Assembly: GCA_003150355.1 (NCBI GenBank)
Contig: QAMJ01000012.1
Span: 1-64,000, forward strand
DNA length: 64,000 nucleotides
Direction: 5' to 3'
Source of the DNA: Clostridiales bacterium
Lineage (GTDB): Bacteria; Bacillota; Clostridia; Oscillospirales; Oscillospiraceae
A program made the position numbers and the translations under genes. The notes under the pieces were generated by a model. It saw only the letters and a list, made by a program, of their open reading frames with translations, was not told the DNA's origin and searched no databases. Below, piece after piece: positions 23,799 to 30,920 of the stretch; position 1 is the stretch's first letter; every line of letters starts with the position of its first letter.

Positions 23799-23823
23799 AG
23801 TGGCGCAGCATTTAATATATAAT
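23795..23823 (+). promoter_or_regulatory. Promoter of the STAND-radical SAM operon
   Basis: TTGAAG (23795-23800), 17-base spacer, TATAAT (23818-23823), about 85 bases before the ATPase start. The long A+T-rich leader (23824-23908) holds no gene. Confidence 0.6.
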
Positions 23824-23908
23824 ATTAACAGCAGACATCTAATCAACAGCGTGAGACTTCCAAATAAAAACTAATTGAATTAATTTGTATTAATTGAAGG
23901 TATCACCT

Positions 23909-26188
23909 ATGAAAGAAAATTTTATTAATGCCTTAGTAATTTTAAAATCTATTGTAGATAGTATTGGCACAATACAAACTGCACGGGGACTTATTGTTCT
24001 ACTCATTCTGATTTTTTCGTTTATTCTATGCATTTTTACATTTACCAATAGGGTAAACAAATCAGCCAAATTACAAATCCAACGATTTAAAAAAGAAGGA
24101 AAATATCTTCCATCCGTATATGTTGAACTTAATAACTCAATGGAGTGTCTTCGCTATTTCATTTTTTCGTACAGATGGAAAAAACGCATTATTAGGCAAT
24201 ACAATCATCTGTTTTCTGGCTATGAGGGCAAGCGTCTAAAACAGTTGCCCATATTCACTGCTAAATGTAGGCTGTCCTATTTTTCATCACTTTCAAAATT
24301 AAAGAGTACGCTGTCTTTAGTAAGTGACCAGCTTGATGAATTGAGAAAAGACCACAAAGAACTATATGATAAATACGGAGACGTTATTTGGGCGATTTCT
24401 AATAGTACATATAACTATGTCTACGCGATTAAATATTTACAAGATTTATGTGCTATGGTCAGCCAGAAAAACATGGTTCTCGTAGGAAGCGCTGGTAATG
24501 GAAAAACAAGTCTTTTGTGCCGAATGGCTGAAGTTGCAATTTCTAACAAGATGCCATGCATGCTCGTAAATTCGAGAGATATTACGGAAGACTGCGCGGA
24601 ATATATTATTAAAAAGCTACCAATTCATCCCAAACTTCGGCATTTGACTTCGCTATATTTGGCATTAACCTCTATGATGCTCTTTTTTCAAAGAAAATAT
24701 TTTTATATTTTTGTCGACGCAATTAACGAAAATGACAGAGAAATTTTTATAAGCAGTATTTCGACACTACTCGAAACATTTTCAAAATACCCCCGCATTC
24801 GTATTCTTCTAACTTGCAGGCGCGAATACTTTGATTCGCGTTATAAGACACTGTTTTCTGCAGGCGAAGAAAGACCTTACATATTTAATTTACATGAATC
24901 AGAATATGACAGACGGGCAACTAGGAAACTGATAGAATCATACATGGAGCACTTTAATGTACGTGGTCCCTTTTCTCTTGAAACAAGGAAGAAGTTAAGC
25001 AATTCCCTGCTCTTGACTCGCATTTTCTTTGAAGTAAATAATAACAAAAATGAATGTATGCTAGAATTTAGGAATGCAGAAATATATAAGCTCTATTTTG
25101 AGGAAACGGCAGTTAAGAGCAAAGGCGTTAATTTATATTCCATTGTTAACAGCATTGCTGTATATATGTTTGCTGAGTTTCAATTTGATAAAATTCCCAT
25201 CGAGAAATTGAATTTATCAGAGGACGAGTTGAACTCCTTGAAGGGTTTGTTGGATAACAATTTAATAATCAGCCGATCAGTTTATGCTGGGACAGGTATT
25301 ACTGAACGCGAAGAGGAGTATGTCTACTTCGTGTTTGATGAATTGCGGGATTTTTGTTTAGCAAGATATCTTTTAACCTTGGATGAAACCAAAGCATCTT
25401 CAGAGTATGCTACGTTCTTTTCAAACGTAACAAGACTGTTTGAACATAGGTTGTCACCAACCGAAGGAATAGTCAAATACGCATACCATTACTTCCGAAC
25501 GATTGTAAGAGATGACCTGTGTGAGAAGATTTTAGGAGAGTTTGGCGAATCAGATGTGCAGAGCATCTCGGAGCAAGAAAATTATGGTCTAGATAGTCAG
25601 GCAACGTTTAATAATTTTGGTTTTTCGTTGATTTTTTCTGAAGGTGACAACATCGCGTCGTTCGAAATGAACTATATGCTCCGTTGTATAGAAAAGGATA
25701 GTCATCACTACTGGGATATATTTTGGTTTCTTTTGGGAAATGAGTATTCTGGGTTTACACCCAATATTAAGTTGGGAGTAGATATTCTTTTGCATTACAA
25801 AAATGATGAAACCCCAGAAAAAATTTTGCGTATGTTTTTTGCAGACATATTCGAAAAATACCACACCTATTTGGACAATAAACATAGCGCCGATAATTTA
25901 AAGGAATGGCTTGACGCTATTGAGAAGAATACTGGAGCGATATCTGAAAATTTAAAAACTATAGTTGTCATTTTGGCTGCGTATGACCCAACAGAATTTG
26001 CATTTGAGGAGTATCGTGGTCTTGTCATGAATGATGAGTTATTCGAGCAGATTGAGAAAAGCGATTTCTGTGACTGGATAAAAGTACTCGTAAGTGAGCT
26101 CAGAGACAGTATGATTTCAACATCAACTGATCAAAACGAAATTCAGCCGCTAATTGATTTGGGGGACTTTGAGGAATATGGAATATGA
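23909..26188 (+). CDS. Membrane-anchored NACHT/STAND-type NTPase
   Basis: 759 residues from ATG 23909 (GAAGG upstream). One membrane helix near the N-terminus (about 26-46, ARGLIVLLILIFSFILCIFTF in part). Walker A G-S-A-G-N-G-K-T-S (193-201), Walker B Y-F-Y-I-F-V-D-A-I-N-E (264-274), and I-L-L-T-C-R-R-E-Y-F (299-308) as sensor, the pattern of NACHT and related STAND ATPases. The C-terminal half is helical, without a recognisable repeat type. Bacterial NACHT/STAND proteins often sense phage proteins and start an abortive response; the membrane anchor may put this one at the envelope. First gene of a four-gene operon; its stop overlaps the next frame. Confidence 0.85.
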   Translation: MKENFINALVILKSIVDSIGTIQTARGLIVLLILIFSFILCIFTFTNRVNKSAKLQIQRFKKEGKYLPSVYVELNNSMECLRYFIFSYRWKKRIIRQYNHLFSGYEGKRLKQLPIFTAKCRLSYFSSLSKLKSTLSLVSDQLDELRKDHKELYDKYGDVIWAISNSTYNYVYAIKYLQDLCAMVSQKNMVLVGSAGNGKTSLLCRMAEVAISNKMPCMLVNSRDITEDCAEYIIKKLPIHPKLRHLTSLYLALTSMMLFFQRKYFYIFVDAINENDREIFISSISTLLETFSKYPRIRILLTCRREYFDSRYKTLFSAGEERPYIFNLHESEYDRRATRKLIESYMEHFNVRGPFSLETRKKLSNSLLLTRIFFEVNNNKNECMLEFRNAEIYKLYFEETAVKSKGVNLYSIVNSIAVYMFAEFQFDKIPIEKLNLSEDELNSLKGLLDNNLIISRSVYAGTGITEREEEYVYFVFDELRDFCLARYLLTLDETKASSEYATFFSNVTRLFEHRLSPTEGIVKYAYHYFRTIVRDDLCEKILGEFGESDVQSISEQENYGLDSQATFNNFGFSLIFSEGDNIASFEMNYMLRCIEKDSHHYWDIFWFLLGNEYSGFTPNIKLGVDILLHYKNDETPEKILRMFFADIFEKYHTYLDNKHSADNLKEWLDAIEKNTGAISENLKTIVVILAAYDPTEFAFEEYRGLVMNDELFEQIEKSDFCDWIKVLVSELRDSMISTSTDQNEIQPLIDLGDFEEYGI

Positions 26189-26196
26189 GGGATATT

Positions 26197-26577
26197 ATGA
26201 ATAACGATATCTTTTTTGAAAAGACTCCCCGAATGACGCTGATCGGTGCATGTCTCTTTTTTGGTGTGAAGAGAAAAAGCTATGCGGGAACAATAGTTGA
26301 GCGGATTTACGATTATTATTGCAGAGGTGCTAACAATCTGTATCTTGAGTATTTTTTGTATTATCGAAAAGAATTTGGGGACTTTGAATCTTTCCTAGAG
26401 AAAAAATACAATCTATTTAGGGATGAAATTAAAAATAAAAAATCTTTTCTACTTTGCCATAAATCACTTGACTATGAAGCCGATGGGCATATTACTGATT
26501 TGCTGTTAGAGGACGAGACAATAAAAAGCATATTCCGAAAATATATGGATATTGGAGAGCATACCGATGATAATTAG
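26197..26577 (+). CDS. Unknown 126-residue protein of the STAND operon
   Basis: ATG 26197, with GAGGG 6-7 bases before; an ATG at 26185 overlapping the previous stop is an alternative. The sequence is aromatic-rich and helical (ERIYDYYCRGANNLYLEYFL in part, SFLEKKYNLFRDEIKNKKSF). No membrane helix, no known motif. It overlaps the next gene by 11 bases, so its product is probably made in step with its neighbours. Could be a regulator or partner of the ATPase; not recognised. Confidence 0.6.
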   Translation: MNNDIFFEKTPRMTLIGACLFFGVKRKSYAGTIVERIYDYYCRGANNLYLEYFLYYRKEFGDFESFLEKKYNLFRDEIKNKKSFLLCHKSLDYEADGHITDLLLEDETIKSIFRKYMDIGEHTDDN

Positions 26578-26965
26578 AGATGGTTACGTAACCAACAGTT
26601 CTTCTACAAATTTCATGATTATCAGTAAAGAAAAGCTGACCCGCGATTATTTAATTGAAAAACTTGGCTTTAAAAAAGGCTCAAGCATAAATTCTTCTAC
26701 TGTTTCTCTGGCTAATGATATTGTGAGTGCAACGGAGTATGGCGTCCGTTGGTTTGAGGTTGAGCAAATCGATTATGATACTATTCTTAAGATTTTTGGA
26801 AAGGAGAGCGCCGAGAAATATAAGAAGCTGTCAAAGAAAGGGTACTATACATATTTTGGCCACACCAATTCGGATGACGACTCTCTGACATCATTTATGA
26901 CAATGGATTCTTTTGTAATTGATGAAAGAGACTTTTATATGGACGGGAAAAATTGTATTTGGTGA
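26567..26965 (+). CDS. Small protein with Asn/Ser-rich N-terminal motif, possible radical-SAM substrate
   Basis: 132 residues from ATG 26567 (GGAG at 26554). It opens with M-I-I-R-D-G-Y-V-T-N-S-S-S-T-N-F-M-I-I, the recurrent N-G-[FY]-V-[ST]-N-S-S-S-S-x-F start that I associate with many hypothetical bacterial and phage proteins. The rest is a mixed charged domain with G-Y-Y-T-Y-F-G-H-T and acidic clusters. There is no signal peptide. It directly precedes (no gap) the radical-SAM-like gene, so a substrate-enzyme pair is a reasonable guess; the sequence does not show which residue would be modified. Confidence 0.65.
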   Translation: MIIRDGYVTNSSSTNFMIISKEKLTRDYLIEKLGFKKGSSINSSTVSLANDIVSATEYGVRWFEVEQIDYDTILKIFGKESAEKYKKLSKKGYYTYFGHTNSDDDSLTSFMTMDSFVIDERDFYMDGKNCIW

Positions 26966-28048
26966 ATGATTTATTATAAAGACAATAAATTTGGATTTAT
27001 AGAGTTATTTAACGATAAGACAGGAACTCTGATAAGAAGTAACATTTTAAATAATGGAATTGAAACTGAAGTCCCTCCTCCCATGCGTTCTTTTCCCGAA
27101 TTAATTGATGTCGGTATTATGGGAGCATGTAGTGCTGGCAAAACTGGTGTTTGTCGAAACGCAGGTATAGATTGCTACCAACGTGGAATGGAATCGCAAG
27201 AAGAGAACATGTCCTTTGATGATTACTTTGAAATAATCAAGCAATGTAAGGGACGAGTCTTTCAAATAGCTTTGGGTGGCGCTGGGGATCCCAACAAGCA
27301 TGAATCCTTTGCTGATATTCTACGCATTACAAGCGAAAACAGGATAGTTCCTAATTATACGACTAGTGGTTACAATCTGACAAATAGAGAAATAGAGCTG
27401 ACCAAAGAATATTGTGGAGCCGTAGCAGTATCTTATTATTCTAAACTCAATGAAGATAAAAATGAAGATAATCCTTCAACAATTGAAGCGATAGAGCGAT
27501 TTGTCAAGGCTGGGTGTACTACCAATGTCCATTATGTTCTGTCAAAGAAGAATATATTAGAAGCAATTTATAGGGTTAAAAATGGAGTGTTTCCTAAAGG
27601 CATTAATGCTGTTGTATTTTTGCTCTATAAACCAGTAGGTTTGGCTTCCAGAGAATATGCGATAGATTATGGGAATCCAGATTATCTTGAATTACTTCGC
27701 TTGGTTACAGCGACAGACAGTAACTGGAATTATGGATTCGATACATGTCAGTCTCCTGCACTATATAAATTTGCATCCAATGTTGCGACAGAGTCCATCG
27801 AATTCTGCGAAGCTGCCCGGTTTTCAATGTACATCAATTCGAGATGTGTTGCATTTCCATGTTCATTTGGAATAGAGAATAATTATTTCTCTGTTAATTT
27901 AAAACAGTATACTTTGCAGGAAGCATGGGAATCAGAACGCTTTTCAATGTTCAGGAAACAACAAGCTGAAATGTGCGCAAACTGTACCATAGGAGTATGC
28001 AGGAGCTGCGGACTAGGTATTGAAATGGATTTTTGCAAGAAATACTAA
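26966..28048 (+). CDS. Radical SAM-like enzyme with CX7CX6C motif and SPASM-like C-terminal cysteines
   Basis: 360 residues, start codon immediately after the previous stop. N-terminal cysteines C55, C63 and C70 (G-A-C-S-A-G-K-T-G-V-C...D-C-Y) are spaced CX7CX6C instead of the usual CX3CX2C. The next landmarks are radical-SAM-like: A-L-G-G-A-G-D-P-N-K-H (GGE-like, about 102-112) and N-Y-T-T-S-G-Y-N (TNG-like strand). Near the end C337, C340, C345, C348 and C357 form a SPASM-like cluster-binding region, with an earlier C-x-x-x...C-V-A-F-P-C set. SPASM enzymes mostly modify peptides or proteins. Given the adjacent small protein, a peptide-modifying role is likely; the odd spacing means canonical chemistry must be shown. 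Confidence 0.75.
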   Translation: MIYYKDNKFGFIELFNDKTGTLIRSNILNNGIETEVPPPMRSFPELIDVGIMGACSAGKTGVCRNAGIDCYQRGMESQEENMSFDDYFEIIKQCKGRVFQIALGGAGDPNKHESFADILRITSENRIVPNYTTSGYNLTNREIELTKEYCGAVAVSYYSKLNEDKNEDNPSTIEAIERFVKAGCTTNVHYVLSKKNILEAIYRVKNGVFPKGINAVVFLLYKPVGLASREYAIDYGNPDYLELLRLVTATDSNWNYGFDTCQSPALYKFASNVATESIEFCEAARFSMYINSRCVAFPCSFGIENNYFSVNLKQYTLQEAWESERFSMFRKQQAEMCANCTIGVCRSCGLGIEMDFCKKY

Positions 28049-28073
28049 AGCACTTCCAGTAGACCTCACCCCT

Positions 28074-28100
28074 TGCGCCGCAATAGACAATGAATAAGAA
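28074..28100 (+). repeat. Module-boundary repeat, copy 5
   Basis: TGCGCCGCAATAGACAATGA followed by ATAAGAA; one base different from the copy at 18472. It is joined directly to the terminator hairpin of tRNA-Pro and forms the right end of the repeat-bounded modules. Confidence 0.7.
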
Positions 28101-28135
28101 AAGCTCTCTGAAATCGCTGATTTCAGAGAGCTTTT
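28099..28135. terminator. Terminator of tRNA-Pro and of the radical SAM operon
   Basis: AAAAGCTCTCTGAAATC (28099-28115) pairs exactly with GATTTCAGAGAGCTTTT (28119-28135) with a 3-base loop. On the minus strand it follows the tRNA CCA end and is followed by a T-rich tail; on the plus strand it ends the operon read from the left. Confidence 0.85.
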
Positions 28136-28210
28136 GGTCCGAGTGGAGGGGCTCGAACCCCCGACCTGATGGTCCCAAACCACCCGCGCTACCAACTGCG
28201 CTACACCCGG
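28135..28210 (-). tRNA. trnP: tRNA-Pro (anticodon UGG)
   Basis: 76 bases including an encoded CCA. Acceptor CCGGGTG / CACTCGG, then TA, D-stem GCGC/GCGC, anticodon stem GGTGG/CCATC with loop TTTGGGA giving anticodon TGG, T-arm GGGGG-TTCGAGC-CCCTC, discriminator A, CCA. C1-G72 and A73 are normal identity elements of bacterial tRNA-Pro. Bases 28173-28210 (5' half to the end of the anticodon loop) are repeated at 28365-28402. Confidence 0.95.
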
Positions 28211-28245
28211 ATATGAAGTTGAAGTTTATCTGCGACTGTGGTCAG

Positions 28246-28364
28246 TCATGTGGTCATTGCTGATTTTCCGCCCGTTTTGACCGGCTGCTCAAATCCCGCA
28301 AGTGCAGGCGCTGCAAGGCTTTCCGGCGTTTTGACCTGCCATGCCTCGGATACAGGCACGGCAC
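28246..28364 (-). pseudogene. C-terminal coding relic between the two tRNA-Pro copies
   Basis: The minus strand reads A-V-P-V-S-E-A-W-Q-V-K-T-P-E-S-L-A-A-P-A and continues through E-Q-P-V-K-T-G-G-K-S-A-M-T-T to a TGA at 28246-28248; there is no start. Its position, with its stop 36 bases from a tRNA attachment repeat, is where integrases of tRNA-targeting elements end, so it is probably the tail of a lost integrase. The 39 residues are too few to prove the family. Confidence 0.4.
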
Positions 28365-28402
28365 TCCCAAACCACCCGCGCTACCAACTGCGCTACACCC
28401 GG
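28365..28402 (-). repeat. Second copy of the tRNA-Pro 5' half (attachment-site-like)
   Basis: 38 bases identical to 28173-28210, covering tRNA positions 1-38 up to the end of the anticodon loop, in the same orientation and 192 bases apart. After one mismatch TATG also agrees. Anticodon-loop crossover is the commonest site used by tRNA-targeting tyrosine recombinases; here the identity block runs toward the 5' end of the tRNA. Confidence 0.75.
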
Positions 28403-28464
28403 TTATGCCTTATTCAAATGCCGACTTAGATATTATACAACATCTTCCACGTCCGTGCAAGAAC

Positions 28465-28505
28465 AAAATAGCACGGAACGGCGCTTCGCCGCTCCATGCT
28501 ATTTT
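28465..28505 (-). terminator. Terminator of the larA-kdgK-eda operon
   Basis: AAAATAGCACGGAACGGCG and CGCCGCTCCATGCTATTTT form a long stem with a short loop (two or three wobble or mismatched pairs). On the minus strand it follows the larA stop and ends in TTTT. Confidence 0.75.
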
Positions 28506-28519
28506 CTCTTCAATTCCGC

Positions 28520-29776
28520 TCAATCTCGGACGATGACAGAGATGCCGTTCGGGATGACCGTCAGGCTGTGCTTGCCCATACTATGCGCAAGCTCCAGCGC
28601 GGCCTCGAGCGACGGCGCGTAGGTCATTTTCATCTCCTCGATCATGCCCTTCATCTCCGGACGTGAGACGAATATGACCGGATGGTGCATGAGTATGCGC
28701 GCGAGAATCTGGCTCTCCCACTGGTCGGGCACAGTCTTGTCCTGCGGCGTCGTCATGAACTCATCATAGAGTGCCTCGGCACTCTCACAGTTTTTCAGCG
28801 ATTCATAGAAGCCCTCGCCGCCGTGGCCGTCGGCGCACTCGGCGCACATTATTATAACGCCGCCCTCATTGCAGGTGGCTTCTGCCGCCGTCATGCCCTT
28901 TACGCACTGGTAAAGGTTCTGATCCAACGGCGCGCCGCCGTTGGATGAAATGACTATATCCGCCCACTTGGGCTTTGCCTGGCAGTAGCCCAGCAGGAAA
29001 TCGCAGCCGCGGCGGTGCGCAGTCAGGTAATTGCCCGCAAAGGCCGCGACCGTTTTTTTATCCTCATCGATCACAACATTGACGATGTACGCAAGCTTTG
29101 CCATCTCCGCCGCCGCGATCATGTCCTTGTGGATGGGGTTGCCGTCGAGGATGCCGGTGCGGGAATACGGGCTGTCGATGAACTTGGAACAGTGGTTGCC
29201 GAGCACCGTCACCTGATCGGACACGCCGGGCAGCACACTTTTCCGTCCACCGGAGAAGCCAGCGAAAAAGTGCGGCTCGATAAAGCCCTCGGCTATCAGC
29301 AGCTCCGTCTCGACCGCAAGTCTGTCAATGACCAGCGGCGCACCGGAGGGCAGGATGCCGATCTGAACATTTGCGTCCTTATCGCGGCAGTCGTGCACGA
29401 CTATCCTGCACTCGTCCATTATCTCCCGGCCGAGCTTTGCTTCGAGCTCCGCCGTCGATGTCAGGCGGTGAAAGCCCGTGGCGACAAGCAGCGTGACCTC
29501 TATATCTGGGCTGCCTGCTCTCAGCTCACGCAGCATATTGGGGATGATGTCCCTGCTCGGCACCGGGCGCGTATGGTCGGAAATGATGATAACGCAGTTT
29601 TTTTTGCCCTTGGCAAGCTCGCAGAGCCGCGGGCTGTCGATGGGATTTTCCATCGCGGCGCGGACGATATCGCTGCCGCTGCCCTCCGCTTTCAGCTCGC
29701 CGATGCGGCTGGTGAGCACGCCCGCTCCCTGCTCTTCAAAATCTATATGGGTCTTCCCGTAAGGAATATGTACCAT
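28520..29776 (-). CDS. larA: LarA-family (nickel-dependent lactate racemase-like) protein
   Basis: 418 residues from ATG 29776, preceded by GAGAGG. LarA/DUF2088 signatures: S-D-H-T-R-P-V-P-S (catalytic His region), L-V-A-T-G-F-H-R, H-F-F-A-G-F-S-G-G-R-K-S-V-L-P-G (second His and Lys that bind the nickel-pincer cofactor), D-G-N-P-I-H-K-D-M. Known members racemize lactate or other 2-hydroxy acids using the NPN cofactor made by LarBCE, which are not in this window. Set in a sugar-acid operon, its substrate may be a sugar acid rather than lactate. Last gene of the eda-kdgK-larA unit on the minus strand. Confidence 0.87.
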   Translation of the reverse strand: MVHIPYGKTHIDFEEQGAGVLTSRIGELKAEGSGSDIVRAAMENPIDSPRLCELAKGKKNCVIIISDHTRPVPSRDIIPNMLRELRAGSPDIEVTLLVATGFHRLTSTAELEAKLGREIMDECRIVVHDCRDKDANVQIGILPSGAPLVIDRLAVETELLIAEGFIEPHFFAGFSGGRKSVLPGVSDQVTVLGNHCSKFIDSPYSRTGILDGNPIHKDMIAAAEMAKLAYIVNVVIDEDKKTVAAFAGNYLTAHRRGCDFLLGYCQAKPKWADIVISSNGGAPLDQNLYQCVKGMTAAEATCNEGGVIIMCAECADGHGGEGFYESLKNCESAEALYDEFMTTPQDKTVPDQWESQILARILMHHPVIFVSRPEMKGMIEEMKMTYAPSLEAALELAHSMGKHSLTVIPNGISVIVRD

Positions 29777-29784
29777 TTTATACC

Positions 29785-29880
29785 TCTCTGAACCGGTGGT
29801 CACCCGGCTACTTTTGTCTCTGAAACGGTGGCCGCCTGACTACTTTTATCTCTAAAACGGCGGTCGCCCGGCCAAGCTTA
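29785..29880. repeat. Three tandem 32-base repeats between kdgK and larA
   Basis: Units start TCTCTGAACCGGTGGTCACC (29785), TCTCTGAAACGGTGGCCGCC (29817) and TCTCTAAAACGGCGGTCGCC (29849), each 32 bases, with partly self-complementary G/C blocks. The last unit overlaps the final bases of kdgK. They may form an mRNA structure within the operon, or be a simple slippage product. Confidence 0.7.
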
Positions 29881-30906
29881 TCTCTGGACTCTGCCGGAGG
29901 CATTGCCCGCGGCGAGAGCCTCGACCTCGGCAACGCTCATCTGGTTGAAGTCATGCTCGACACTGTGCTTGAGGCAAGAGGCCGCAACTGCGAAGTCGAT
30001 GACCTGCTGATCGTTCTTGCCGCTGAGCAGCGCATAGATCAGGCCGCCGCCGAAGCTGTCGCCGCCGCCGACACGGTCGATGATATGTACATGGTAGGTT
30101 GTGGAGAACACGGCCTTGTCGCTTGCTGCGTCATAGAGCATGCCCGCCCAGTCGTTATCGGTTGCGGAGATGGAGCCGCGCAGAGTGATGGCGACCTTCT
30201 TGCAGCCGAAGCGCTGCGCGATCTGGCGCGCGACACTGATGTAGCCCTCATGGTCGAGCTTGCCGCTGTTGATGTCGGTGTTCTCGGCCTCGATGCCGAA
30301 CACGTCCTTTGCGTCCTCTTCGTTCGCGATGCAGACGTCGACGTAGGGCAGCAGCTTTGCCATGCACTCGCCTGCCTGCTCGCGCGTCCAGAGCTTCTTG
30401 CGGTAGTTGAGGTCGCAGGAGACGGTGATGCCTTTCGCCTTTGCGGCCTTGCAGGCCTCAAGGCAGGCTTCGGGCATATCGCCGCCGAGAGCCGGGGTGA
30501 TGCCCGTCCAGTGGAACCAGTCAGCGCCGTCGAATATCTTGTCCCAATCGAACTCATCGGCCTTGGCCAGAGCGATGGAGGAACCGGCGCGGTCATAGAT
30601 GACCTTGGAAGCGCGCTGGGAAGCGCCCTTCTCGCAGTAGTACACGCCGAGACGCGGGCCGCCGCGGAGCATAAGCGAAGTGTCAACGCCGTAGCGGCGC
30701 AGCTCATTTACGGCGCACTGGCCTATCTCATGCGCGGGGACCTTGGTGACGTAGGCTGCGTCCATGCCGTAGTTCGCGAGCGACACCGCGACGTTCGCTT
30801 CGCCGCCGGCGTAGGTTGCCTCGAATTTATCTGCCTGCACAAAGCGGAGATACCCCTCCGGGTTCAGGCGCATCATTATCTCACCGAAAGTAATTACTCT
30901 TGCCAT
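29878..30906 (-). CDS. kdgK: 2-dehydro-3-deoxygluconokinase (PfkB family)
   Basis: 342 residues, AAGGAG ribosome site. PfkB/ribokinase fold: N-terminal V-I-T-F-G-E-I-M-M-R-L-N-P (KDG kinase-type start), G-G-E-A-N-V-A-V-S-L-A (PfkB signature 1), C-D-L-N-Y-R-K-K-L-W, and D-R-V-G-G-G-D-S-F-G-G-G (signature 2, catalytic Asp). Phosphorylates 2-keto-3-deoxygluconate (or the galacto epimer) at C6. Lies 14 bases after eda in the same operon, giving kinase plus aldolase of the 2-keto-3-deoxy-acid route. Confidence 0.93.
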   Translation of the reverse strand: MARVITFGEIMMRLNPEGYLRFVQADKFEATYAGGEANVAVSLANYGMDAAYVTKVPAHEIGQCAVNELRRYGVDTSLMLRGGPRLGVYYCEKGASQRASKVIYDRAGSSIALAKADEFDWDKIFDGADWFHWTGITPALGGDMPEACLEACKAAKAKGITVSCDLNYRKKLWTREQAGECMAKLLPYVDVCIANEEDAKDVFGIEAENTDINSGKLDHEGYISVARQIAQRFGCKKVAITLRGSISATDNDWAGMLYDAASDKAVFSTTYHVHIIDRVGGGDSFGGGLIYALLSGKNDQQVIDFAVAASCLKHSVEHDFNQMSVAEVEALAAGNASGRVQR

Positions 30907-30920
30907 TATATTTTTCTCCT

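Larger units (their letters stand above)
28211..28464. other. Insertion scar beside tRNA-Pro
   Basis: No complete gene. It holds a short coding relic on the minus strand (28246-28364), a pair of TGTGGTCA direct repeats (about 28236-28243 and 28249-28256), and the second copy of the tRNA 5' half (28365-28402). Beyond it (28403-28464) is plain A+T-richer spacer in front of the larA terminator, which probably includes the original tRNA promoter. Confidence 0.5.

Noticed and set aside
28365..28402. Second tRNA-Pro gene
   Set aside because: Only the 5' half is present (to the end of the anticodon loop); no 3' half follows, so it cannot make a tRNA.
29785..29880. CRISPR array
   Set aside because: Units are contiguous without spacers and only three in number; no cas genes anywhere in the window.
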